64,000 nt of DNA from NCBI GenBank assembly GCA_964495905.1, contig CAZBWN010000056.1:13904-77903 (forward strand), in the 5' to 3' direction. Under the pieces are notes generated by a model. That model was not told where the DNA came from. It saw only the letters and a list, made by a program, of their open reading frames with translations, and did no database searches. The translations under genes and the position numbers were made by a program. Shown piece after piece: positions 49,650 to 59,824 of this stretch; within the stretch, counting starts at the first letter, position 1; each line of letters opens with the position of its first letter. Origin of the DNA: CAJBLF01 sp964495905 (GTDB lineage Bacteria > Patescibacteriota > Gracilibacteria > Absconditabacterales > Absconditicoccaceae).

Positions 49650-50948
49650 ATGTGAAAAAAACCAGGTACTATATGATGAATCAAAAATAACACTCTCACG
49701 TTTGCACAGCAGCAGATATGTTTTGAACTACTCAAAAGCAAGGTACAACCTGATCAAAAGGTCATGGTAGCCATAAGTGGCGGAGCAGACAGCACATTGA
49801 CTGCATGTCTAATGTACAATTTCTTTTTAAAATACAAATATGATTTACAAAATCTGTTTTTTATACATTGCAACCACAATACCAGGACGAGTAACCTCGC
49901 TGATGAAAAATTCATCACCACATATTTTAAAGGAATGCAATATAGCATAGTAAAAAGAAAAAACAATAAAAAATCGAGCGAAGCAGAGTTGAGAAATTGG
50001 AGATATGGAGAATTCAAAAAACAGATAAGAATACATGGTATCAATCAACTTATTTTCGGACACAATCTCACAGATCGCATAGAAAGCACATTTCTCAATC
50101 TTTTACGCGGAGCGAATCTCAACGGATTGGTTGCTATGCAGACCCAAGAGACCCACCATTTGCTTCCGGACACACAAATTCTAAGACCGATTTTGACACT
50201 CACAAAAGATGATATCCTACATATCTGCAAACACAATAAGATTCCCTTCATGACTGATCCGACAAACAAGGACACCACAACAAGCCTCAGAAACAAGCTC
50301 AGAAACAAGGTATTGCCTGAGCTCTACAAACTCGCGCACAAACAGACAGCGACGACAAATTCATATATCGAAAGCATGAAAAGCATCTATGAACAATTGG
50401 AAAAATCACACGGAGAAAAAATTCTAAATTCTGAATTTTGAATTCTAAATTCTATTAAAAAATCCCCTCATCGACACGCAAAATTCGCCTACCAACGGAG
50501 GATCGATTCCAAAGATATTTCAAATGAAGCAATCATGGATACGTTGAAAACACTAGGTATCTCAAATAACATCACGACTCCTCTTCTCAAAGAATGGACA
50601 TCATTCTTACAAAAAAATGAAAGCGGATATAAATATTTCAACAAGACCTATCTGTTCAAATCACACGGGAATATCTATCTTATTTCCGGACCCTTATTTT
50701 TTTGGCAGAAGACAATTGATATGTCGCATAGACTAGATACTTTAGGAGATATCACTCGAGAAGGACAAAAATATGAGATCAATAAAAAAGAATATCTAGG
50801 AGCTACACTCAGATTTGCAAAAAAAGATGATATATATAGAAAGAAAACACGAAATGAATATTGCATCAACCAAAAAATCCCGATCTTCCAAAGAAATTTC
50901 ATCCCCCTCATCGTCAAAAAAAATCAGATTTTAAAGGTTTATAAATAG
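49650..50948 (+). CDS. tilS: tRNA(Ile)-lysidine synthase
   Basis: A 432-residue protein when two adjacent TGA and a later TGA are read as Gly. The PP-loop is VAISGGADSTL (SGGxDS). HCNHNTR, a RNWRYGEFKK helix and IFGHNLTDRIESTFLNLLRG (GHxxxDxxET-like) follow, then RPILTLTKDDILHICK and a C-terminal substrate domain. It modifies the CAU anticodon of tRNA-Ile2. Start ATG 49650 (MGKKPGTIGG) is extended compared with ATG 49764 but is in frame and necessary to reach the family N-terminal helix. An AT-rich repeat is inserted in frame at 50421-50453, between the two domains. Confidence 0.86.
50421..50453. repeat. Intergenic-type AT repeat inserted in frame in tilS
   Basis: Alternating attctaaattctgaattt units as found in intergenic gaps (e.g. 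23400-23460, 30365-30395). Here they encode ILNSEFGILNSI. Confidence 0.55.
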
Positions 50949-51029
50949 TCATTGCGAGGAGTAAGCGACGAAGCAATCTAAAAATAATAAAATAAGATTG
51001 CTTCTCCGCCACGGCGGACTCGCAATGAC
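50948..51029. repeat. Dispersed inverted repeat family B
   Basis: gtcattgcgaggag...gaagcaatct on the left mirrors agattgcttc...ctcgcaatgac on the right, with an inner ccgccacggcgg palindrome. Typical miniature inverted repeat. Confidence 0.7.
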
Positions 51030-51111
51030 AAAAAAATAAAAATATTCCATCATTATTCATTATTCATTATTCATTTTTAATTTTTAATTTTTAATTATTC
51101 ATTAATTTTTC

Positions 51112-51603
51112 ATGTCTACTCTCAACACCTTTCGATGAAAAATCCTGCACATCATGGCAAATGTAAGCGGATGGACAGAGTCACAATCAGAAACGATACT
51201 ACTAGCGATTTTGGGATATATCATCGTACTACTACTATTGATAGCTATCCATCGTAAAGGGCTCAAAAAATACAAAAAAATTCATGAAGATCTCATACTC
51301 TCATACGATACAATGCGATATAAAGTCGCTAGAGCTCAATATGGAAACCCAGCTCTCCAAGACAACAAAGGAATCAGTACAGCTATAGAGGGAGATCACA
51401 AAGACTATCTAGTAAATACCAAAGCGATCAAACAAGAAATACTTTCTATAGAACAAAAACTTGGACAAGAAATCATCTCAACAGAACAATGGATAACCAT
51501 CGAACAACAAGCAAAGAAAAAAAACAGGATTATGACGTGTGTAGAGATCATAGGACGAGTCACTACAATACTTACCGTAGGTATCTACAAATTATTCTGG
51601 TAA
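51112..51603 (+). CDS. Small membrane-anchored protein
   Basis: A 163-residue protein. One N-terminal membrane helix (ILLAILGYIIVLLLLIAIH) precedes a helical cytosolic-or-exposed part (YDTMRYKVARAQYGNPALQ, KAIKQEILSIEQKLGQE) and a final hydrophobic stretch (VTTILTVGIYKLFW). Not recognised, with loose likeness to LemA-type helical proteins. ATG 51112 chosen; ATG 51154 is an alternative. Confidence 0.62.
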
Positions 51604-51613
51604 GATAAATTAC

Positions 51614-51642
51614 AAACTCTCTGGAAACAGAGGGTTTTTTTT
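51614..51642 (+). terminator. Intrinsic terminator
   Basis: AACTCTCTG-gaaa-CAGAGGGTT followed by T8. Confidence 0.78.
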
Positions 51643-51653
51643 GGTTGTTTATT

Positions 51654-51762
51654 TGTCCTCCTTTTTAAAGGAGGGGTGGTGCGAAGCACAGGAGGATTTA
51701 AGAACAATATAAATTTACAAATCCCTCTGCCTTCGGCTTCTCCCTTTACAAAGGGAGACAAA
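51654..51762. repeat. Dispersed palindromic repeat family A, complete copy
   Basis: tcctcctttttaaaggagg, ggtggtgcgaagcacaggagg, spacer, ccctctgccttcggcttctccctttacaaagggag. Close match to 48284. Confidence 0.78.
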
Positions 51763-51823
51763 AAAAAGAGTAAAAAAAAACCATCCACCTAAGCGGACAG
51801 TTTTTCTATAAATAATATTTCTT

Positions 51824-52762
51824 TTAACGTTTAGCTTTACCTTTAGCCCTTACCTTCCTATATACAAAATAAAGAACAAGTGCGATTGCTAAGACAACCA
51901 ATATATTTTCTTTTGGTCCCGTAGCAGGAATGTTTCATATCCTTGGATTACTTGTACCACCACCGATAGGAGCGACAATTCCATTGGCTACAAAAGTATA
52001 ACGATATTCTGTTCCTCCATTATTTGGGATGACATTGATGATATATTCACCATTTCTCGTAAGCGTGAACGTATAGCTTTCATCACTCATATTTACGCTT
52101 GAAAGCCTTTCAAAAGCTTGACTAGTTGGATTCCAAAGAAAGATATCAAGCTGATTTGAACCATCTACCGCAGTCCATCTCAATGTCGCTTTATTGCTTG
52201 TTATGCTATGGGTGACATGTGCCAAACTCATGTTTGCACCAGGAGCTGCATGAACAATAGAGGTATCAATAGGAGTTCCTTCTCCGGACGTTTGTGTTCA
52301 AAGCTTAAATCGAAGTTCATTGGATATCTCTCCAAGAATCCCATTCTGATCTTTTGGGATGACAGAAAGATAATAGACTACACTTGGATTGAGCATATCT
52401 TCAACTAATCTAAGTTCCATAGTGACCGTAGTATCCATAGTAGTGAAATCAAAAGTCTTTTCTTTGGATTGATCTAATAATGCAGGATTCTCTAAAATCT
52501 GAGATAATGGATATTGGGAATACATCACCGTATATTTTTTTATTTTTTGTCCAAGTTCATCTTGGATCACCGGTGATTTGATCACAACTTTATCTACAGC
52601 AATTGCATCAATACTGATTTTTTGACTGACTGCATATCCAAATGGGATCTCACTATTGAGGTTATCCATCCAATCTCGTAAATCTCAAGTAGCCGCACTT
52701 GTAAGACCTATCATCCCAGATAACAATACGATAGCCACAGATATTCTAAGAAGCAACTTCAT
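51824..52762 (-). CDS. Secreted protein with IPATG sorting-like C-terminal anchor
   Basis: A 312-residue protein: signal peptide (ISVAIVLLSGMIGLTSA), a long exported region with two FN3-like beta-sandwich domains (VVIKSPVIQDELG...VYYLSVIPKDQNG and ATLRWTAVDGSNQLDIFLW...GEYIINVIPNNGG), a Gly/Pro linker, then IPATGP, a membrane segment (ENILVVLAIALVLYFVYRK) and a basic tail. IPATG + helix + basic end has the shape of an LPxTG-type sorting signal. It may be processed by a sortase or simply anchored. It is oriented opposite to its neighbours. Confidence 0.72.
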
Positions 52763-53216
52763 TGGTTTTTTAAATTTAAGATTTAAAATTTGTTTTTAAT
52801 TTTAAGGCCTTCTACATTCCACCTTCTACTTTCCACATATTAATAGGAATTTCCTTTCCAAAAACAAAAAAAAATAAGGAAATCAAAGGCACTTTCAGTG
52901 AATAGTAAAAGAAATAACTTGACTTATATAATATAGATATATTATTTTATTAAAAAAAACAAAATCATCTTATTTTTTTTAATAAAATCATTTGATACAA
53001 AAAGACCTATAAGAACTTCTCAAGAATATCAATAAAACAAGAGAATAAAAAGTAAAAATAACTAGACGAGAAAGGCAATATTTTGATATATGACAAATTA
53101 TGGAAATATCCAACAAAATAGTGCATATACTAAAATTTGCAAAAATCCAAAAAACCATTATACTTGATGTATACAAAACAAAACAAAAACTTTTATACTT
53201 ATTAAAAGAAAAACAG
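52763..53216. other. 450-bp AT-rich gap
   Basis: No gene I can support. Potential start at 53100 would extend the next protein by 39 residues (MEISNKIVHILKF...), but the compact start at 53217 is preferred. Confidence 0.4.
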
Positions 53217-53897
53217 ATGGCAGAAACAAAAGCAGAAGCAAAAGCAGTTAAATCCACCACGGCGGACAAGCCAGTAGCCAAAGCTACTGCGACAAAAACT
53301 GCAGCTCCCAAAAAAGTGAACAAAGATGAAATGATGGAAAAACACCAACAAATGGTGCATTTCATACAGAACCTTTTGGGGAACATGGAAAACGAAATGA
53401 AAAGGATGAGACTTGCGCTCAATCAACTTGCAAAATTTGATCCTGAAAATCCTGAAAGCGTAGAGCACAAAGACGCTGAACAAACAATGGGAGCTGAAGA
53501 GCTCAAGAGTTATTCAGAAGAGAACGCTGAAGTGGTGGAAGGAAAATTTGATGGATACTTCATGATCTGATCAGATCAGAAAAAATATCCTGTGCCTATG
53601 AACTATTCAAGCAAGACAAAACTCGTACCTTGAGATTTCCTCAAGCTCAAAATATTGGAAGATGGAAAATTCATCTATAAGTTGATCCAACCCGTAGAAA
53701 GGAAACATGTCAGAGCAGTGCTTTCAAAGACTGATGACAACAAATTCGTAGCAATCACAGACGATGGAAAAAATTATTTCCTCAATCAAGCTGCCGTAAC
53801 GTTCTTCAAAGGGAAATCAGGTGATGAATTATATATCTTGATCAACGACAAAGAAGAGATGAATTTTGCAGCTATAGAAGCTATCATCAAAAAATAA
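53217..53897 (+). CDS. Conserved Candidate Phyla Radiation protein (KYPVPxNYxSK family)
   Basis: A 226-residue protein. A low-complexity Ala/Lys/Thr N-terminus is followed by a helix (FIQNLLGNMENEMKRMRLAL) and a C-terminal domain with EGKFDGYFMIG, KKYPVPMNYSSKTKLVPGDF, LKLKILEDGKFIYKLIQPVER and the end GDELYILINDKEEMNFAAIEAIIK. I recognise this as a widely conserved uncharacterised protein of this radiation. The N-terminal region contains a ccaccacggcgg palindrome of the dispersed-repeat type (53256-53270), encoding STTAD in frame. Confidence 0.7.
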
Positions 53898-53939
53898 TAA
53901 GTATCATTATATTGTTTTATCAATTAATAACCCACAAAA

Positions 53940-54614
53940 ATGGAAACAAACAATCAAGCAAATTTTCATCCTGTCAACGATGATGTACCGATGACAACCG
54001 GTGATGAGAACAAGATAAGCAAACATGTGACTAAACACTATAGAAAATATCTTTTCTGAATAGGAACGTTTTGCGGATTCATCGTTTCTCTTATTTTACG
54101 ATTATCGTTTGGTACAAGTACTACGACTATTTCAACAATAGCAGGATATGAGACACCAACAACAATAGGGAATGCCGCACTTGTCATATTTGATCAGATG
54201 GATGCCATCGCTCATGAAAAAGATAACTTTTTCCATAAAAAAGGAGGGATTTATACCTTTGATGATGATACGATATTCAAAAAATATGATACTATATTCC
54301 ATGTATTGGATAATGGATATCATCGATCTTTCAATGCAGATGAAAAACTGAAGCGAGCAGATAAGCTTCAAAGATTCTTTAAGATGCAGGATGCACTTTT
54401 CGCTTCAACAAGATATGAGGATTCCTCACAAGATATGCTATTTAAACAATTAGATGCAGGATTCACTCAAGCATTGACAGGGATAAACATAAAAGATTTT
54501 TCAGGGATAGATATCAGGGGACTCAATATCGACGAGATTCTCAATATTGATGAGACACCGATAGAAACTGGTAAAATAATCACAGGAACGATAAATACAG
54601 GAGTGATAAAATAA
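53940..54614 (+). CDS. Membrane protein, HxxKY family (member 1)
   Basis: A 224-residue protein. It has a cytosolic segment with KHVTKHYRKYLFG just before a membrane helix (GTFCGFIVSLILRL), then an exposed helical region and an end rich in repeating I-[DN]-hydrophobic units (FSGIDIRGLNIDEILNIDE). The H..KHxxKYxFG motif recurs in the next two genes and at 59825. Three adjacent genes separated by 40-bp spacers suggest an operon of paralogs. Function unknown. Confidence 0.65.
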
Positions 54615-54653
54615 ATAAAGAAATATATTTATTTATTAAATAAAAACAGACAG

Positions 54654-55115
54654 ATGAATAAAATCAAAAAAGATATTGTAGCACATATACAAAAACACCA
54701 CAAAAAATATATATTCGGCACAGGGGTAGGATTTGGATTAGTTATAGTAAAAATCATAGCAATAAGTGGAGTCTTATTGGGGATGACAGCAATAGTAAGC
54801 AGATCTAATACAATAAATAACGAAAATGAAGAAATTTTCCAAGCAATTACAGTATTCAACAAAATGGACGACTTATTACATCAACGCTGTCCACGCACAC
54901 ATCAATTATGACTTATCTGACATGTAGCAGGGTTTGATGAAGCCGAAAAAATGTTCCATAATGCAAAGAATCTGAATGAAAAATTCAGAGCAGCAGCCTT
55001 ACTCAATGAAGTAGTGCAGAAACAAGATGAATTTTTGCATAAAATGGGAGGGATAGAACCAGAAGAAGATGAGATGTGGCATCTACTAGATATACAATTT
55101 CACGCAATCAAATAA
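54654..55115 (+). CDS. Membrane protein, HxxKY family (member 2)
   Basis: A 153-residue protein: MNKIKKDIVAHIQKHHKKYIFGTG, membrane helix (LVIVKIIAISGVLLGM), then an exposed helical part (QAITVFNKMDDLLHQR, FRAAALLNEVVQKQDEFLHK). Closely related to the next gene in the N-terminal 45 residues. TGA-Gly at THQLGLIGH. Confidence 0.68.
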
Positions 55116-55154
55116 AAACAATAAGATATTTATTTATTAAATAAAAACAAACAG

Positions 55155-55616
55155 ATGGAGAAAACAAAAAAAACTATCGTAAGTCATGTAAAAAAACATG
55201 AAAAAAAATATATATTCGGCACATGAACTATAGCATGAATAGGTATTTTCATCGTTGGTGTATTATTATGATCGCTGATATCATGAAAATGATCATACAC
55301 AGCCAATGAAGAGCTGGATATGTACAAATCGCTTGATGTTTTCAGTAGAATCAACGATATAGCACATCTAGAAATAGAAGAAGCTGAAGAAGAATGAAAT
55401 CCTTTTACTGAAGAAGGAAAACAGAAATTCAATGCATTAGATCTAGAATTTTATAATGCTGCAAATATAACTGAAAAATTCAGGATAGCAAAAAAAATAG
55501 TGGATTTCCTCATCGAACAAGAACAATATCGCCCTGATGTAGGTACCGGAGATACAGACGAAGAAAGAGATGAAGAATTTATTGAGTTATTAAATGAATT
55601 TAATCAGATACAATAA
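55155..55616 (+). CDS. Membrane protein, HxxKY family (member 3)
   Basis: A 153-residue protein: TIVSHVKKHEKKYIFGTG, membrane helix (AGIGIFIVGVLLGSLIS), acidic exposed helix (AHLEIEEAEEEG, FRIAKKIVDFLIEQEQ). It is preceded by the same short spacer sequence (aaaaacaaacagatgg) as member 2 (aaaaacagacagatga), consistent with tandem duplication. Many TGA-Gly codons in the membrane helix. Confidence 0.68.
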
Positions 55617-55636
55617 AATCAAGGGAATATATGATA

Positions 55637-55661
55637 AAAAGGGCAGATTGCTCTTTTTTAA
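55637..55661 (+). terminator. Probable terminator
   Basis: AAGGGCA-gat-TGCTCTT followed by T6; stem with one mismatch. Confidence 0.55.
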
Positions 55662-55771
55662 AAATATCTGATTTTATCCATTGATTTTATCATGCAAAAC
55701 ATAATACCAATGATATCAAGTACACCATTTTTAAAAAAAAACAAAAACCAATTTTAAAAATAACATAACTC

Positions 55772-57136
55772 ATGAATCAAATTTATGCAGTTATACTAGT
55801 ATATTTTCTCATCACTTTTTTGATAGTCCGATATTTTTCCAGAAAGGAATCGCTGCAAGAATACTTCCTCAACAACAAATCATCAGGACTGCGACTTCTT
55901 ATTTTCTCCAATGTAGCTACACTCATAGGAGCTGGAGCGGTATTAAGTGCGGTTTCTGCTATATATGATACAGGAATATCATTTGGGATCACTAATATCA
56001 TTTCTTTTCTATTTGGAGCGATCATCCTTGGAGTCATAGCAAAAAAAATCGCCGAAGCAGGTACAAAATATCAGATCTACAGTATTGTAGATTTTTTTAA
56101 AAAAAGATTTGATAGGAAAAACGAAATACTTGTCCTTATCGTACAACTTCTTTTGCTCATCATCCGGACTACCGCGCAAATAGTAGGGATTACCTATCTC
56201 ATCAATGCACTTACGGGCATAAATTATTATGTAGCGTTGGGGATATCAGCAGGCATTACCGTACTCTATACTGCAATAGGAGGACTCAAGATAGACCTCA
56301 TCACGGATTTCTTACAATTTTGGATCATCCTTATCGTATTTATCATCATGGCGTTTTTTGGCTATCAGCATGTAGGGTCAATCAGCAATCTCATAAGCAA
56401 TCTGCCAGCAGGACATCTGAATATATTTAATTTCTGAGGGATAGGATTCTTTATCGGTGCAATAGTATTTGGCGGATTGATTTATATCCCTAATACTACG
56501 CATCGGCAAAGGATACTCTCTGCAAAAAGCAAAATAATAGCCAGCAAATCATTTTATCGATCACTACCCTTTTTAGTCTTTCTGATGGGGATAGTGATCT
56601 TCCTGGGATTAGTGGCTTCGGTTCTGCTGAAATGAATAAACCCCAACACCGCGATATTCGCATTGATACAAGAGATCATGCCTAACAAACGATTGATCTG
56701 AGTGTGATTCGCATGTATCTTGGCAGTCATCATGTCATCTGTAGACAGCCTTTTGGTCTGATGATCAACGATCATATACAAAAATATAGTACCCAACAAA
56801 AATTTTACAGAAAAAAAATGAATCTTGTATGCAAGGCTTTTGACGCTATGATTTGGAGCCATCTGCATGATGATAGCGATAGTGATACCGGATATAGTGA
56901 CGCTATCACTCCTCTGTTCCTATCTTGCTCTGATATTCGTACCCGCAGTGATAGCAGGATTCTATGCACCTAAAGTTTCAGCAAATGCAAGCTTCTATTC
57001 CATACTGATTCCAGCGATTATCTTATTGAGCCTCTATTTTGTCATAGGAAAAAATACCTTCATCATATCCACATTGTTGTCTATCATCATAATCATATGT
57101 TATGACAGGGTATTCAAAAAAAACAAAATAGCATAA
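55772..57136 (+). CDS. Sodium/solute symporter (SSS/PutP family)
   Basis: A 454-residue protein with 12-13 membrane helices. Family marks: SRKESLQEYFLNNKSSGLRL, the NxxTLIGAGAVLS sodium-site helix, YTAIGGLKIDLITDFLQFWI, and IMSSVDSLLVGGSTIIYKN (MSTxDS motif with the S-V-D-S sodium ligand). It couples solute uptake to the sodium gradient; substrate unknown (proline, pantothenate or similar). Several helices use TGA-Gly in core positions. For an organism with few biosynthetic genes, nutrient import is a sensible role. Confidence 0.88.
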
Positions 57137-57168
57137 GAGTCTGATTTTTATTATTTAATTAAAAAAAA

Positions 57169-57927
57169 ATGACAACAGAAAATGAACTCAACAACAAACT
57201 CCCTATTAGTTTAGAAGAGTTGAAAGAGAAAAAAGAGAGATTGAACTCTCTTAATCTAGAAATCTGAAATATAATAGAGATGACGCCAGAGGTATGGGAA
57301 ATAATAGGGACTCTGTATAAAGAGGATCAGGTGCTTACAAAAAAAATAGAGGTGCTTGGTCATAATTTATTCAAGATAGAGTTTGTTTTTCCTGAATATA
57401 ATCTTTGAAAAGTGATGCCAGACCATGTTTCTATCGTCCAGATGCAATTAGCGATAGTACAAGGATTGTTTACATCAATCGGATTTGCCATCAAACAGAA
57501 CGGTGTCAATTCACCTATGAGCTATGAAACATTTCTTTTGAATAGAGAGCATACGCTCTATCGTCGTGATGAAAGGACTATGAGAAAAAAACTTAAGTTC
57601 AAAGAGAAATGCTATCTTATATTCAAATTACAACCGGTCATCAAAAAATGAACGAAAATCTACAGTATCGTAGCGGAGATCATAAAAGATAAAGAAACAT
57701 TTATGGATGGGAAGGTTGAATGCGTACTGCAGGATGAATATCTTTTTGATGAAAGAGAGAAAAAAAATTGTAAAGAGATAAAAGAAAACGAGAATATTCT
57801 CCCAAACACTATGGCTGGTAACGTACTTACAAGATTTGAAGCGAATAAAAGCATCAAAGATACGATGAAGATGACTGATGGTTGAGATAAAGAAAAAGAG
57901 AGAAAAAACGAACCATCAACAGAATAA
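57169..57927 (+). CDS. Hypothetical protein with hotdog-like middle region
   Basis: A 252-residue protein: a helix-rich, acidic N-terminus, then KIEFVFPEYNLGKVMPDHVSIVQMQLAIVQGLF and KEKCYLIFKLQPVIKKG, which resemble the helix and strands of a hotdog thioesterase fold (loosely FcoT). A charged C-terminal tail follows. Weak evidence. It follows the symporter by 32 bp and may be co-transcribed. Confidence 0.55.
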
Positions 57928-58025
57928 GAAAAATACGATATAAAGCCAAAAAAAATATTCTTGGAATATTCTTGAAAAATTCTTAAAATTTTCTTTATTT
58001 ATATATATATATTATTATACTCGAA

Positions 58026-59801
58026 ATGAGTATTTTACAATTTGATCCACTTATCATAAAAAGAGGGATAATTATCAATTCAGCAAACTTACAAAAATTC
58101 TTCGCCAAAGAATATGAAGATTTCTTCTCTACAAATAATCTTATCGTAAGTAGTCCACAAACCATCAATCGATGAAATATAGCACATCTAAAAGATATTA
58201 AAGTAAGGATAGTCCAAAAAATGCCGACAAAAACATACGTAGGCATCAACATAAGAAAAGATGATATCATAAATTTTAAAACAATCACAAGATTCGTACA
58301 TGCTAAACAAAGATTTGAAAATAATAGTCTTGAGCTAATTGTTGGTCCAGAACTTGCTGAAAAAGCAAAACAGAAAATAAAGGAAAAATTGTTGGAATAT
58401 GGATTCAAAGAATGATTGGATATATCCATCCTTTCAGAAACAGAAAAAGATACAGGAACTCAGACATATTCGACAATAATATTACTTGTATCTCTTATGA
58501 TACGTATCATATCAGGAAAATTAACAATCAATGAACTAAATGATTATAATGTTTTTGTAGAATCCGGAAAATTTAAAGAGGTATATATGGTTGCAAAAGA
58601 GATATTTAAATCTGTTTCACCCATACCCAAAGAACACTTGAATATGACAAGTATTTTCACTGCTGGAATAAACAATGGAAATATATGAATAGGATTGGAA
58701 AGTAAAGAATACCTACAATCCACTTATCCCAAGATAATGAAGATAGAAAATGATTTTTGTATAGAAAATACTAATTGAAACCTAAACAGGAATATAAAAA
58801 AAATGATAGAATTCAGTATCATCAATTTTGGTTGATTTTTTAGTGAATTTTACAACACAAAAACATATCTTAATATATCAGAACAATGCGAAAAAATATT
58901 CAAACAGTTTAAAATAAGCCATAACAAATGATCTGTTTGTGCAGACATGATAAATCTTTTATATTTCAAAATATTTCAAACAGCAAAAGAAGCTTTGTTA
59001 TATCCAAATGACGAATATATTGTAAATAATTTTTTTCTACATATAAATAAATTATGATTATATCAATCGTTTATAGAGGAATATATGGATTTATATAACG
59101 ACATCACATCAACCTTCAAGAAAAACATAATTTTTGAAGATGAAAAAATAGGACTCATACCTATTTCCAGCACTAAACTCTGAGGGACATTTTTATGTAT
59201 CACCAAATCAGAAAAAAGCAGAGAAACGTTAGGAAAAATGATAGATGAACTTCATGAAATGTGATATGGAAAAGCATATTTCCAATATCTCTCATGGGAA
59301 GACGGGATAAGTGAAGAACACTTAAAGATAGAACAATATCTAGATCAAAATTATTTTTCTTCACATATAAAAGAAAATGATGTCATATTAGAATATGGAT
59401 GATGATCCCAAATATCTTATTGAAAAAAAATCATAGGAAACCATAGAAGAGTACTTGAAGAAACCAAAGATAGCATTATTTTTGATTCTATTGATGGAAA
59501 GATACATCTCAATAACGAGATGACAAATCATAATGAAATATTTACACAATCAGGAACAGTTGAAATCATAAAAATATTGTTTGAAAATATGTGAAAATAT
59601 GTAAATAATTCTAAGCTCCCATCATCCAGTTACAGTAAAAACAAAAATGAAATGGTAGGGAAGATCATTTGACCTTTGCAAGAACTTATTGGAAAAAAAT
59701 ATGATAAAAGATTAGATTTAGAATGTACGGGAAGCATCACTGATTTTGACCTTAAACTTACACCCAATACCATAAATACCTATCTTATCAAAAAAATTTA
59801 A
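58026..59801 (+). CDS. Large hypothetical protein (possible GHMP-kinase-like fold)
   Basis: A 591-residue protein with many TGA-Gly codons. There is no signal or membrane segment. The stretch ETEKDTGTQTYSTIILLVSLMIRIISGKL and the C-terminal YLSWEDGISEEHLKIEQYL are patterns I associate loosely with GHMP/galactokinase-like proteins of this radiation, but no ATP motif is clear. Conserved-looking islands include IGLIPISSTKLGGTFL and DLECTGSITDFDLKL. Function unresolved; it may act alone, as the next gene starts 24 bp later but is a different kind of protein. Confidence 0.6.
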
Positions 59802-59824
59802 CTAAATTTATTTATCAACATATC

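Noticed and set aside
50949..51111. A small gene between tilS and the 51112 gene
   Set aside because: The region is an inverted repeat plus attatt/taattt simple repeats with no sensible frame.
9..51762. Family A repeats as simple transcription terminators
   Set aside because: They occur in both orientations, next to genuine terminators, and have a conserved two-part layout beyond a hairpin plus T run.
52988..53422. A 144-codon minus-strand frame
   Set aside because: It is antisense to the conserved 53217 gene and Phe/Cys-rich as expected of a shadow.
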